58,779 bases of DNA from Candidatus Desantisbacteria bacterium CG1_02_49_89 (GCA_001871075.1 MNUP01000123.1:1-58779), one strand, 5' to 3'. Numbered from the stretch's first letter, positions 15,992-24,302 are shown. Notes: generated by a model not told the origin, from the sequence alone. Program-made: numbers and translations.

Positions 15992-16486
15992 ATGAAAGCA
16001 AGTAAGTTCGCGCTATTCTGCATACTATTTGTCCTGTGGCTGCTCCTGACATGGACGCTGAACTATCAGGACGTCCTGGTCGGCTTAATACTGAGTTTTG
16101 CCATTGCGGTATTTATGGGAGACATTTTCACGGAGCATCCCGGAAAATTCGGCAATATAACAAGATACCTCTGGATGGCTTACTATATCCCGGTGTTCTT
16201 CTGGTATGTTATTACAGCCAACATAGATGTTGCATATAGGGTTCTTCATCCCAAAATGCCCATAAAACCGGGGATAGTAAAAGTGAGAACTACGCTTAAA
16301 TCCGACGCAGCCAGGACTTTCCTGGCAAATTCCATAACGCTGACACCGGGAACAATGTCCGTGGATATAACGGAAGACGGTTATCTCTACATCCACTGGA
16401 TCAATGTCCAGGCAATGGACGTGGAGGAAGCCACCAAGAAAATAGTGGCTCCGTTTGAAAATTTCATAAGACATATTTATGAATAG
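15992..16486 (+). CDS. MrpE/MnhE-like subunit
   Basis: The 164-residue protein shows the MnhE pattern: two N-terminal membrane helices (LFVLWLLLTWTLNYQDVLVG and LILSFAIAVFMG) and a conserved cytoplasmic domain with ARTFLANSITLTPGTMSVDI and LYIHWI. This domain is the best family signature. The gap of 34 bases to MrpD contains a ribosome-binding site-like GGAG. Confidence 0.92.
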   Translation: MKASKFALFCILFVLWLLLTWTLNYQDVLVGLILSFAIAVFMGDIFTEHPGKFGNITRYLWMAYYIPVFFWYVITANIDVAYRVLHPKMPIKPGIVKVRTTLKSDAARTFLANSITLTPGTMSVDITEDGYLYIHWINVQAMDVEEATKKIVAPFENFIRHIYE

Positions 16487-16497
16487 GCGAGGGTAGA

Positions 16498-16755
16498 ATG
16501 ATAACGTTCCTGCTGGTAATCCTTGGGATATGCTGTTTTCTGTGCCTTTACAGAGTTGCAAGGGGACCGACAACTGCTGACAGAGCTGTGGCAACAGACA
16601 TCCTGGGAATTCTTGTTGTGGGTTTCTGCGCATTTTTTTCTTTAAAGACCAAGCAGGACTGGTATATGAACATAGCCCTTATCTGGACTTTGCTGGGGTT
16701 CCTGGGAACCATCACGCTTGCAAAATACCTGGAAGGAAAACACTTCGATGAATGA
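16498..16755 (+). CDS. MrpF/MnhF-like subunit
   Basis: The 85-residue protein has three membrane helices and the MnhF signature CLYRVARGPTTADRAVATDILG at about residues 17-38 (key residues R-GPT-ADR-VA-D). It is preceded by GCGAGGG at a suitable distance, and its end overlaps the start of MrpG. Confidence 0.92.
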   Translation: MITFLLVILGICCFLCLYRVARGPTTADRAVATDILGILVVGFCAFFSLKTKQDWYMNIALIWTLLGFLGTITLAKYLEGKHFDE

Positions 16756-17080
16756 GATAGGGATGGTGTTGCTGGTTATTGGCGTGATATTTGATCTGCT
16801 GGGGTGCATCGGGCTCGTTAGATTGCCTGATGTCTATAACAGGCTTCAGGCATCCACGAAATCAGTCACCCTGGGGACCTGGCTCATCCTCCTGGGGGTT
16901 TTCTTTGTCAGTGGCGGCTTCAATGCCACGGGCGTGAAGGCGCTTATCTGCATTTTCTTTATTGTGCTTACGTCCCCTACGGCAGCGCACGCGCTCGCCA
17001 GGGGCGCGCACAAGAGCGGCGTGAAGCTCTGGGACAAGAGCGTCTGCGACAAGTACGAAGAAGACAAGAAAAACAATTAA
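16748..17080 (+). CDS. MrpG/MnhG-like subunit
   Basis: The 110-residue protein starts MNEIGMVLLVIGVIFDLLG and has the MnhG signature LVRLPDVYNRLQASTKSVTLG, followed by the conserved LTSPTAAHALARGAHKSG. The start at 16748 overlaps the MrpF stop by 8 bases; a longer frame from 16718 only adds residues that shadow MrpF. It closes the Mrp module. Confidence 0.92.
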   Translation: MNEIGMVLLVIGVIFDLLGCIGLVRLPDVYNRLQASTKSVTLGTWLILLGVFFVSGGFNATGVKALICIFFIVLTSPTAAHALARGAHKSGVKLWDKSVCDKYEEDKKNN

Positions 17081-17285
17081 CCACGAAAAATTAACCACGA
17101 GATTCCACTAGATTAGATTCTTGTTGTCATTGCGAACCGAAGCCGCGAGCTGAAACCACGAGCAAGGCGTGGTGGGCAGCGTGGCGGGCGGTGAAGCAAT
17201 CTAGCATTTAGATTGCCACGCCCTTCGGGCTCGCAATGACCGGCAAGCGGTCATCTGTGTAATCGTGTGGTTGAAAAGGTTTGTT
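17081..17285. repeat. tcattgcgag-type repeat and atctgtgtaatcg motif before the ferredoxin gene
   Basis: The repeat at 17125-17240 is bounded by tgtcattgcga and tcgcaatgac and shares about 60 bases with 2735-2800. It contains gcaatctagcatttagattgc as a central hairpin. The motif atctgtgtaatcg (17252-17264) then leads into the gene, as it does before four other genes in the window. Confidence 0.7.
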
Positions 17286-17897
17286 ATGAAACTTCCGAAG
17301 ATCCGAGAACTGGGCGAGGCGATAAAAGCTATCGTGAAAGGCCCTTTCACCGCGAAATTCCCGTTCGCTCCTTCACCCGCCGCACCCGCGTACAGGGGCA
17401 AGGTGGAGTTCGTTGATAAGGAATGCGTGGGGTGCGGCGCCTGCGTTGAAATATGCCCGGCAAAAGCGCTTGAGCTGGTTGATGACATACCCGGCAGGAA
17501 ACGTTTTATAATCCACCACTATGACATCTGTATTTTCTGCGGCCAGTGCCAGGCGAACTGCCTTACCAAAAAGGGGATAAGGCTCACGCAGGAATACGAC
17601 CTTGCGTTCCTTTCGGACAGGGACAAGCAGATCGCGAAAGTGGAAAAGAACCTTGTTTTCTGCGAAGAATGCGGGGAGATAGTCACGACCGCTGAGCACC
17701 TGCAGTTCCTCGCGAAAAAACTGGGGCCGCTCGCTTATTCGAACGCCAATCTTATAATAACCGGCCAGCAGGAGCTGGGGCTTGTTGAAAAGCCGTCGGA
17801 AAAAGAGGAAACATCCCACAAAAGGGCAAGCCTGATGCGGGTCCTTTGCGGGAAATGCAGGCGCGCGGCCGTGATAAGGGAAGAATGGGGGTTGTAG
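17286..17897 (+). CDS. hydrogenase NuoI-like ferredoxin subunit (HyfH/MbhN type)
   Basis: The 203-residue protein has two [4Fe-4S] motifs, CVGCGACVEICP and CIFCGQCQANC, in its central part. In the second the usual Pro after the last Cys is replaced by Leu. The C-terminal half has CEECGEIVTTAEH and LCGKCRRAAV, two CxxC pairs that probably bind a further metal, as in HycF/MbhN-type subunits. The start at 17286 follows AAAGG at 6 bases; a GTG at 17265 is possible but has no ribosome site. This subunit would pass electrons to the small subunit. Confidence 0.9.
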   Translation: MKLPKIRELGEAIKAIVKGPFTAKFPFAPSPAAPAYRGKVEFVDKECVGCGACVEICPAKALELVDDIPGRKRFIIHHYDICIFCGQCQANCLTKKGIRLTQEYDLAFLSDRDKQIAKVEKNLVFCEECGEIVTTAEHLQFLAKKLGPLAYSNANLIITGQQELGLVEKPSEKEETSHKRASLMRVLCGKCRRAAVIREEWGL

Positions 17898-18502
17898 TGC
17901 GTAAGCGTGTCAACGTGTCAACGTGTCAACGTGTCAACGCAAAAGAATTGAAACAAAAATTAAAAGGCAGAGTGGTAATCATAGGGGTCGGGAATCCGTT
18001 GAAGGGAGATGACGGGGCCGGCCCCTTTTTTATTAAACAGCTAAATAGAGCCAGAGAGTCCCGCCCAGTCCGCCAATATTCGCGGCGGAGCGGGCAGGCG
18101 CCGAGTCAAAGAGTCAGAGTAGCTGCAGGGCTTGCCCTGCACAAGAGAGTAGTGGCAGAGCTTGCTCTGCAGAAAGATCTTATTTTGATCGACGCGGGCG
18201 AAGTCCCTGAAAACTACACCGGCGCCGTGACAAAAGCAAAGCCCGATACCGTTATCATAATTGACGCGGCTGATTTCAGCGGCAGGCCCGGCGAAATAAA
18301 ACTTTTCAAGGCTGAAGAAATAAGCGGGGCGGGTCTTGCCACCCATTCTATGTCCCTGAACATTTTTGCCGCGTACCTGAAGCAGGAAACAGGCGCGGAA
18401 GTTTTTCTCCTCGCGATCCAGCCCAAAACCATCAAGGCAGGCTCCCGCCTAAGCAGAGAAGTCAGATCCTCAATAAGCAATTTGATTAAGATGTTAGCGT
18501 AA
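17885..18502 (+). CDS. hydrogenase maturation protease (HycI family) with repeat-encoded segments
   Basis: The family core is clear: VVIIGVGNPLKGDDGAG, LIDAGEVPENYTG, TVIIIDAADFSG and LATHSMSLNIFAAYL hold the metal-binding and substrate residues of HycI-type proteases, which cut the C-terminal peptide from group 4 large subunits. Two segments do not fit. The N-terminus (residues about 6-17, VNVSTCQRVNA) is the translation of a cgtgtcaacgtgtcaacg array. A block of about 43 residues after FFIKQLN (DNA 18043-18172) is the translation of dispersed palindromes, with LILIDAGEV resuming exactly where the family continues. The gene overlaps the preceding one by 13 bases if it starts at 17885. Confidence 0.85.
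   Translation: MGVVVRKRVNVSTCQRVNAKELKQKLKGRVVIIGVGNPLKGDDGAGPFFIKQLNRARESRPVRQYSRRSGQAPSQRVRVAAGLALHKRVVAELALQKDLILIDAGEVPENYTGAVTKAKPDTVIIIDAADFSGRPGEIKLFKAEEISGAGLATHSMSLNIFAAYLKQETGAEVFLLAIQPKTIKAGSRLSREVRSSISNLIKMLA
18043..18172. repeat. in-frame repeat insertion in the protease gene
   Basis: The block is made of agagtcccgccc..., the palindrome gtccgccaatattcgcggcg, agagtcagag, gtagctgcagggcttgccctgca and gtagtggcagagcttgctctgca. The last unit matches 13059-13080, and the one before it matches 21997-22016 in inverted orientation. It adds a multiple of three bases and contains no stop in this frame. Confidence 0.75.
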
Positions 18503-19354
18503 GCCAGCCCTACTTTGCCCGCCCTTGTCCGCCAACGCTTGCTGGGCGGAAACTTGAGAATGGTTCAGGGGTAGCCGCAGGCTTGAGCCTGCGTTTGTAG
18601 CCGCAACCTTTTCGAAGACCCCCGCCAAACTGACTGGCGGGCAAGCTGCAAATCTTTAAGGAGGGAGGTTGCGTTTTGTAGGGGCTTGATTTACCTGTCC
18701 GCCAGTAAGTTTGGAGGATCACGCCCGATTATTTCATAGTTTTGGGAGTAGGGGCTTTAGCCCCGTTGTTTTACGACCCTTAAGGGTCTACTCCTAAAAG
18801 AAGTTCTTTTAACTTGAAGATAAAAGAAGATAGAAAAGTATAAAATACATAAAAATCACCTTTAATCTTGACAATTAGCGATTTCGGGTTATAATACGTA
18901 TATACCCAATTCTTCCCATTCAATTCCCTAACCCATATTCTTCTTCCCATTCTATATCGTATTTTGTAGGGCAAACCTTCAGGTTTGCGTTTTGTAGCGG
19001 TGCGATTTATCGCACATTTCCCCCTAATTAAAGGGGGATAGGAGTTCAATTTGGCTAAGCCATCCCTTTGGGACATTGAACCCGAAGAGCCAGAGAGGAG
19101 AGCCAATAGGGCAGAAATTGTAAACGCCCGGGGGATTTTTGTTTTTAAGTAAAAGAATAGAAGAATTAGGCTATTGCTGTCCGAAGATCCTGATACATGC
19201 CAATCGGGACAATGCTTCAGACAGGGAGAATAGCGGGATTTATAAAACAAACATAAGGCGCTGAATCCGCCAAAGTATTAGTGGCGGACGGGCGCCTTTT
19301 TTATTAATGAAGAATAAGAAAATTTAGGGTTGTTTTATTTAATAAGGATAAATA
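18503..19354. repeat. 850-bp gene-free stretch of GTAG-type hairpin repeats
   Basis: Several hairpin units are lined up: tccgccaacg-cttg-ctgggcgga near 18530, gtagccgcaggcttgagcctgcg (about 18572-18594), a long gtagccgcaacc...ggttgcg pair (about 18597-18674), gtagggg units near 18679 and 18751, gcaaaccttcaggtttgc (about 18971-18988), gcggtgcgatttatcgcac and ccccctaattaaaggggga. A 156-codon minus-strand frame at 18780-19250 translates only repeats and is not a gene. No RNA gene was recognised. Confidence 0.65.
19255..19303 (+). terminator. intrinsic terminator at the end of the hydrogenase region
   Basis: Arms aaggcgc...ccgcca and tggcgg...ggcgcctt pair with a small internal loop, and a U tract follows (ttttttatt). 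It could end transcripts from the hydrogenase side before the RHS remnant. Confidence 0.65.
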
Positions 19355-19789
19355 ATGAAAGTAAATAGCAGGAAATATTATTTGTGGGGGAAGATTTCTT
19401 CTAGTTTACATATGATCGTAAAAGTGTTATTTTTTATTTTTACTTTCACGCTAATTGCAGTTGCAGGCGAAGCGTCTTATATGCTTGTGGTAAATGTAAA
19501 ACCCAGTGTAATTTATAATGGTGATGTGTGCACAATAACAGCTAAAGTGACAAAATCAGGTTACCCATGTAAATCTATTAACACAACTTTTTATACAGGT
19601 GTGCAAGGAGGATATTTTCTTTCAGCGGGAGGAATTCCCATTTCAACTAAATTAAGCTATGTCATTGCTGGAACCAATTCTTCGGGGGAAGCAACCGCTA
19701 CTTTTACAGCCACAAGAACAGATAAATATAAAATAAACATTGACTGTTGGGGCCGGATCCTGATGTCGGAACGCCATATATTAACTTAA
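19355..19789 (+). pseudogene. RHS-type protein, N-terminal fragment (signal peptide, Ig-like domain)
   Basis: The frame starts with a hydrophobic export segment (VKVLFFIFTFTLIAVAGEAS) followed by an invasin/Ig-like domain: YMLVVNVKPSVIYNGDVCTI, TAKVTKSGYPC, SGEATATFTATRTDKYKI. After about 19745 the frame turns to nonsense, while the next frame continues with GPDPDVGTPYINLSSSVEV and the RHS domain. A one-base shift in the run gttgggg explains this. The composition is clearly more AT-rich than the hydrogenase genes, which suggests transfer. Confidence 0.6.
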
Positions 19790-20295
19790 GTAGCTCAGTA
19801 GAAGTAATATGCTATTTTAGTTCTTCAAGCGTAATAGGTATACCTGTAAAGGGAACTCAAAGATTAGTTAGAAATGTAAATAGCTTAAATGGAAATCTCT
19901 GTTTTTCTGTTAGGGATTTTGAATTACACGGCAGAGGTCCAGATATAAAGCTTACTAGGACCTATAACAGTAAATCTGATGCAATTGGAATATTTGGCAA
20001 AGGATGGACCACTAACTATGATATGAAAATTCTTAATCCAAAGCAAACTACATTCTCAATTGGCGATTCTGTTTATCTCTTGAATCAATCTGGCGCTATT
20101 CAAGCTTTCAGATGTGTGGCGACAGGACCTACGTTCTATGATGCAAAATTTAAGGCACCCTCGGGCATTTACCTTTGGCTTTCATTAGAGAACAACGGAA
20201 ATGATTATGTGGTTAAGGATAAATACAGAACAAAATATTATTTTATAAATAATGAGACTAGTTCATCATCATGTAATGGTTATCTAAAAAAATAA
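19747..20295 (+). pseudogene. RHS-type protein, second fragment (DUF6531-like start of RHS barrel)
   Basis: The frame carries VNSLNGNLCFSVRDFELHGRGPDIKLTRTYNS and GIFGKGWTTNYDMKI, the hallmark of the DUF6531 domain that opens RHS/YD-repeat proteins. It stops in a run of seven adenines (20286-20292). The adjacent frame then continues with KDKNGHELNLSW and ISVINSISFEGRTYCYTYEQK (about 20289-20627), typical of the domain that follows. The order and spacing show that one gene has been broken by small shifts. Confidence 0.7.
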
Positions 20296-20627
20296 AGGAC
20301 AAGAACGGCCATGAATTAAATTTATCGTGGTCTTCTTCAAGCGGTTGTCCTGCTCTTAGTTCAATAACAAGTCCAAGTAGAAATAATTTTACTATTAATT
20401 TAACTAATAGCCTATATCAATTAGCACGTTCGAATGAGCCTGGTATACCACCTACATACTACAAGATTTCAGTAATCAATAGCATCTCCTTTGAAGGACG
20501 GACTTATTGTTACACTTATGAACAAAAAGATCAAAATGTATTATATGCCTGGCCATACCTTTCTGAAGTATGGGTTCAAGAAACTAATAACGCGCAAAAA
20601 TATTATCATTCCATATATAACGGTTGA
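20289..20627 (+). pseudogene. RHS-type protein, third fragment
   Basis: This piece has no start codon of its own. It reads KIKDKNGHELNLSWSSSSG, ISVINSISFEGRTYCYTYEQ and ends YYHSIYNG before a TGA. The content links the DUF6531 domain to the YD repeats that resume in the earlier phase near 20625. Confidence 0.55.
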
Positions 20628-21834
20628 CGGTTCACCAATATTAAGCAGTGCGATAAGAACAACTTATGGTTATGACCTAAAAGGAAATCCAATAAAGGTT
20701 AAGAAATATGCCTCCAATAACCAGTGCTTACAAACAGTTCAATACGAATATGACTGGCTCAATAGAATTGTGTCAAGAATTGAACCTGACCAACAACAAG
20801 GTATAGCCAAGACAACAAGATATACTTATTCTTGGGCTTACAATTTAGCTAAAGAAATAATTAGTAAGAATGGAGATGGCATACTAAATCACCTTGATTG
20901 TTTTGGTAGAGTAATTACTTGCCAGAATACAAAAGGAGACGGTTCCGAGATAGAGGAATTTAGATACGATGCAAATAATAATGTAATATATACCGCAGGT
21001 CCTTACGGAGTAATATCTTATTCTTACAACGATCTTGATAGGTTAATAAATGCGACATATCAATACAAAAACTGCCCTCAGGTGATTATTGGGTATGGTT
21101 ATGATAAAGTTGGAAATCGCACAGACATGACTCGTTTTTTGGGTGGCTTGGGCGAACATCTCCTCGAGATGGACTACACCTATGATTTTGCTAATCGTCT
21201 GACAAGTGCTACCAATTCATTATTCGGCACCGTTGACTATACATATGACAAAGCAAGTAACCGTAAAACAATGACTTACCCAAATAAAGTTGCAAAAATT
21301 ACATATGATTACGATTCTAAGAACAGAATTATAAACATAACGTATAAAGATAAAAATGGTGCTACGATATCTTTAGTTAATTATGACTATTACAACAATG
21401 GTAATCGTGCATCAATGTCCAACGAATTAGGTACTTCGAATTATGAATATGATGGTCTTGACCAAATAACTAAAGTAATCACTCCCAGATGGGGAACACA
21501 CTCGTATGAATATGACGACTTGGGAAATAGGATTTTATATTCAAGCACAGAATTAGGTATATATGGTGAAACAGTGTTTATCGGTTCCTCAGAAGGTAAG
21601 TTATTTTCTTTAAACCGCAAGACAGGGACAAAAGGCTGGGAATATATTGCAAAAGGAACTATTCATTCAACACCTGCTGCAGGAAATGGAATAGTCTGCT
21701 TTGGTTGTTCCGATGGTTATTTTTATGCCCTTAATATAAGCGATGGCAGTCTCAAATGGAAATATTACATCGGCAACAGTATCAATTCCTCTCCCGCCAT
21801 TTCAGGTACCAACGTATATCCGCGCTTGGCATAG
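20491..21834 (+). pseudogene. RHS-type protein, YD-repeat fragment ending in PQQ-type propeller blades
   Basis: From about 20628 the frame contains a row of YD-type repeats: YGYDLKGNPIKV, YEYDWLNRIVSRIEPD, FRYDANNNVIYTAGPYG, YSYNDLDRLINATY, YGYDKVGNRTDMTR, YTYDFANRLTSATNS, YDYDSKNRIINITY, YEYDGLDQITKV and YEYDDLGNRILYSS. These form the shell of RHS toxins and related surface proteins. The tail has PQQ-like blades (GKLFSLNRKTGTKGWEY, GYFYALNISDGSLKWKY). It ends abruptly at 21819, where an unrelated PorV-type sequence begins. No toxin domain is present. Confidence 0.7.
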
Positions 21835-22286
21835 CCGCAGACCTTGGCCTGCAATACAAGCTGAACAAGGAAGGTCTGGTTATGGGTCTTGCCCTGCAAA
21901 ATATGGGCTACGAAGCTCCATTCATTTTAGAAGCAAGCGTTCTGCCTATAAACCTGAAGGTGGGCATATCGAATAGATGCCTGCCTGATAAATCAGAGCA
22001 GGGCAAGCCCTGCAGCTACAAATTAATTCTCGCAGCTGACCTGAATTACTCCATCCTTGATTCCATCTGGGCTGTAGGTGCGGGTGTTGAATACTGGGTG
22101 CATCCAGTGCTTGCCATAAGGGCAGGATACAAGTATAACAGCGCGATAAACAACACCCTGGGAGCTCTTGCCGGCTTAACCTGCGGTGTCGGCTTCAAGA
22201 TCGGCATATTGGGCATCGATTACGCCCTCGTTCCTTACGGGGACTTGGGGTATACTCACCGAATTTCGCTCATTGCGAAATTCTAA
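21756..22286 (+). pseudogene. C-terminal half of a PorV/PorQ-type outer-membrane barrel, fused to the RHS remnant
   Basis: From about 21819 the frame reads ALGIAADLGLQYKLNKEGLV, LALQNMGYEAPF, ILEASVLPINLKVGISNR, then LILAADLNYSILD, YWVHPVLAIRAGYKYNS, GVGFKIGILGIDYALVPYGDLG and THRISLIAKF. This is the second half of PorV-family barrels with their typical final strand. The first half is missing; the 63 bases before it belong to the RHS gene in another frame. Between GISNR and LILAADL the sequence CLPDKSEQGKPCSYK is the translation of a gcagggcaagccctgcagctac hairpin repeat, an in-frame insertion. Confidence 0.7.
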
Positions 22287-22392
22287 CGCAGTCGAGTGAA
22301 TGTCCGGCGGAATCCGGTCCCTGCTGCTGTCTTGCGACAGCAAGATGCTGGGACGTCGCTAAACCGTCCCGATTTATTCATCGGGATAGCGA

Positions 22393-22446
22393 CCCTTACG
22401 GGGATCTGGGTTATTCACATCGAGTATCGATTATCTCCAGATTTTA
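22393..22446 (+). pseudogene. second PorV C-terminal remnant
   Basis: Seventeen codons and a stop read PYGDLGYSHRVSIISRF, a diverged copy of the last residues of the preceding fragment (PYGDLGYTHRISLIAKF). The two ends are separated by about 105 bases of repeat sequence. Either two paralogues collapsed here or the true 3' end was displaced by a repeat that brought its own copy. Confidence 0.55.
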
Positions 22447-22538
22447 AAATGAAAATCCGCTAATTTTTTAAGGCTTGCTAAATTTAGTTTGTAACTGAAT
22501 TTAGCAGCGTCCCGACCTTTCAAACTATTTAAAACCAG

Positions 22539-22562
22539 ACCGCCTGAAAAGGCGGTTTTTTC
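22539..22562 (+). terminator. intrinsic terminator in R1
   Basis: Arms accgcct and aggcggt enclose a GAAA tetraloop and are followed by a U6 tract. An identical copy is in R2 at 24309-24332. Confidence 0.8.
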
Positions 22563-22838
22563 TCCCCAAGGGGACTTCGGCTGCGCTTCAGGCTACGCCT
22601 CAGCTTGACCCGCCTTGCGAAAATAGGCGAGGTCTTCGTCTCTGAGCTTGAAAGTGGGGTTTTTTCTCCCCAAGGGGACTTCGGCTTCGCCTCAGCTTGA
22701 CCCGCCTTGCGAAAATAGGCGAGGTCTGCGTCTCTGGGTTTAAAAGTATGCTTTCTCCTTGCTCCCTCGCAGCTCCGATGTAAAATCGGAGCAGGCTGCA
22801 GGGATCTGCGTCTCTGGGTTTAAAAGTATGCTTTCTCC

Positions 22839-22867
22839 TTGACAAACGCGGGTTTTTGATGTATAAT
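22839..22867 (+). promoter_or_regulatory. promoter at the end of R1
   Basis: TTGACA (22839-22844), a 17-base spacer and TATAAT (22862-22867) form a full consensus promoter. The same promoter ends R2. Confidence 0.8.
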
Positions 22868-22913
22868 AATGTCATATACAAATGACAAATTTACAGAAAT
22901 TTATCATATAGAA

Positions 22914-24236
22914 ATGGAAAAAGACAAAATTATTGAAATATTGGGCAACTGGAATTTCTGGAACAGGGACCTTGATGCAGGAATCCCACGAGTTAGCTAT
23001 TTAAGCAAAATGCAGGAAATGGCTGATACCGGAAAAATAATTTCTATTACCGGTGTCAGAAGAAGCGGGAAATCAACCCTGATAAAGCAGATGGCTAAAG
23101 CAATAATTATGAAGGGGATAAATAAGGAAAACATCCTGCTTATTAATTTTGAAGAACCCTATTTTGAAAATGCAAACCTTAATATGCTTGTGGAAATATA
23201 CAATGCCTATTTAGAGATTATAAAACCGACCCAGAAACCATTCCTGTTTCTTGATGAGGTGCAGAACGTAGAAAAATGGGAGAAGTTCGCGAGGAGCATG
23301 ACCGAGAAAAACGAGGCATTTGTGACAGTTACGGGCTCATCATCAAAATTGTTGAGCAAGGAACTGGCAAGCATACTAACCGGCAGGCAGCTTTATTTTG
23401 AAATTTTTCCTTTATCCTTCGGAGAATTTTTAAGTTTCAGCGGAATTGAGATTAAGGACAAGAAGGATATTCCGTTAAATTCACTCAATATAAGGAAGTC
23501 ATTCAGAAATTACCTATACTGGGGCGGTTTTCCGGAGATTGTTTTAAATAAAAGCGAGGACATCAAGCGCAGGATATTGCTGAGTTATTATGAGGACATT
23601 ATAAACCGGGACATCATACAGCGATATAAGATAAAGAAGAGCGGCAAGTTAAAAACCCTTGTGCATTTTTATCTGAGCAACCCCTCTTCTTACGCAAGCT
23701 TTAATAAGATTTCAAAATTCATTGATTTGCCGGTGGAAACCGTAAGGCGGTTCTCTTCCTATATAGAAGCGTCAAATCTGGTCTTTTTTGTTAAAAGATT
23801 TTCCTATTCACTTAAGGAGCAGGAAAACAGCCCGCGGAAGATTTATTGCATTGACAATGGCCTTTCTGAGATAGCAGGTTTTAAATTCTCCGGGAACCTG
23901 GGCAGGCTTGCGGAGAACGTTGTTGCGCTGAAACTTAAACGGATGGTTTCCTGGAATCCGGCCATGGAGTTTTACTACTGGAAGAACCATTACGGCGACA
24001 AGGAGGTAGATTTCGTTATTAAAGAGGGTAAGTCAGTCAAAAGCCTTATTCAAGTGTGCTGGGATATAGAAGATGCCCGGACAAAAGAAAGAGAGCTGAA
24101 GGACCTGGTGAAAGCAATGAATGAGTTCGGCCTTAAAACAGGAATAATTGTGACTGAGGGTTCAGAAGGGACAGAAAAAATAAAAGGCAAAACGATAGTT
24201 TATCAGCCGCTGTGGAAATATCTTTTAGAAGAATAA
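22914..24236 (+). CDS. AAA ATPase with DUF4143 domain
   Basis: The 440-residue protein has the AAA_14 core with Walker A ITGVRRSGKST (about 45-55) and Walker B FLFLDEVQNVEKW (about 110-122), then a sensor region (VTGSSSKLLSKELASILTGR). The DUF4143 domain follows, with a winged-helix-like segment (FNKISKFIDLPVETVRRFSSYIEASNLV) and a PD-(D/E)XK-like end (FYYWKNHYGDKEVDFVI). Such ATPases are common accessory genes of unknown role. The ATG at 22914 is chosen because the longer frame starts at 22869, within a few bases of the -10 box and upstream of the expected transcript start. No Shine-Dalgarno is visible. Confidence 0.88.
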   Translation: MEKDKIIEILGNWNFWNRDLDAGIPRVSYLSKMQEMADTGKIISITGVRRSGKSTLIKQMAKAIIMKGINKENILLINFEEPYFENANLNMLVEIYNAYLEIIKPTQKPFLFLDEVQNVEKWEKFARSMTEKNEAFVTVTGSSSKLLSKELASILTGRQLYFEIFPLSFGEFLSFSGIEIKDKKDIPLNSLNIRKSFRNYLYWGGFPEIVLNKSEDIKRRILLSYYEDIINRDIIQRYKIKKSGKLKTLVHFYLSNPSSYASFNKISKFIDLPVETVRRFSSYIEASNLVFFVKRFSYSLKEQENSPRKIYCIDNGLSEIAGFKFSGNLGRLAENVVALKLKRMVSWNPAMEFYYWKNHYGDKEVDFVIKEGKSVKSLIQVCWDIEDARTKERELKDLVKAMNEFGLKTGIIVTEGSEGTEKIKGKTIVYQPLWKYLLEE

Positions 24237-24302
24237 AAGCGAAATAGTGTTTAAGCGTTGAATATTGAATTATTCTCCTGACTTCACCTGTTCATCCTGA
24301 GT

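Larger units (their letters stand above)
22533..22867 (+). repeat. cassette repeat R1 (terminator plus promoter)
   Basis: This repeat shares nearly all of its sequence with R2 (24303-24533). It begins with an intrinsic terminator (22539-22562), continues with ctccccaaggggacttcgg and cccgccttgcgaaaataggc units (present twice in R1) and a gctccgatgt-aaaatcggagc hairpin, and ends with a promoter. R1 is longer because two internal units are duplicated. It lies directly before the ATPase gene. Confidence 0.85.

Noticed and set aside
18780-19250. 156-codon minus-strand reading frame
   Set aside because: It translates gcaaacctt...aggtttgc and ccccctaat-type hairpin repeats and resembles no protein; it has no ribosome site.
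20284-20295. Programmed -1 frameshift in the RHS gene
   Set aside because: The heptamer fits, but two further shifts at non-slippery sites and the truncated 3' end indicate a decayed or mis-sequenced gene.
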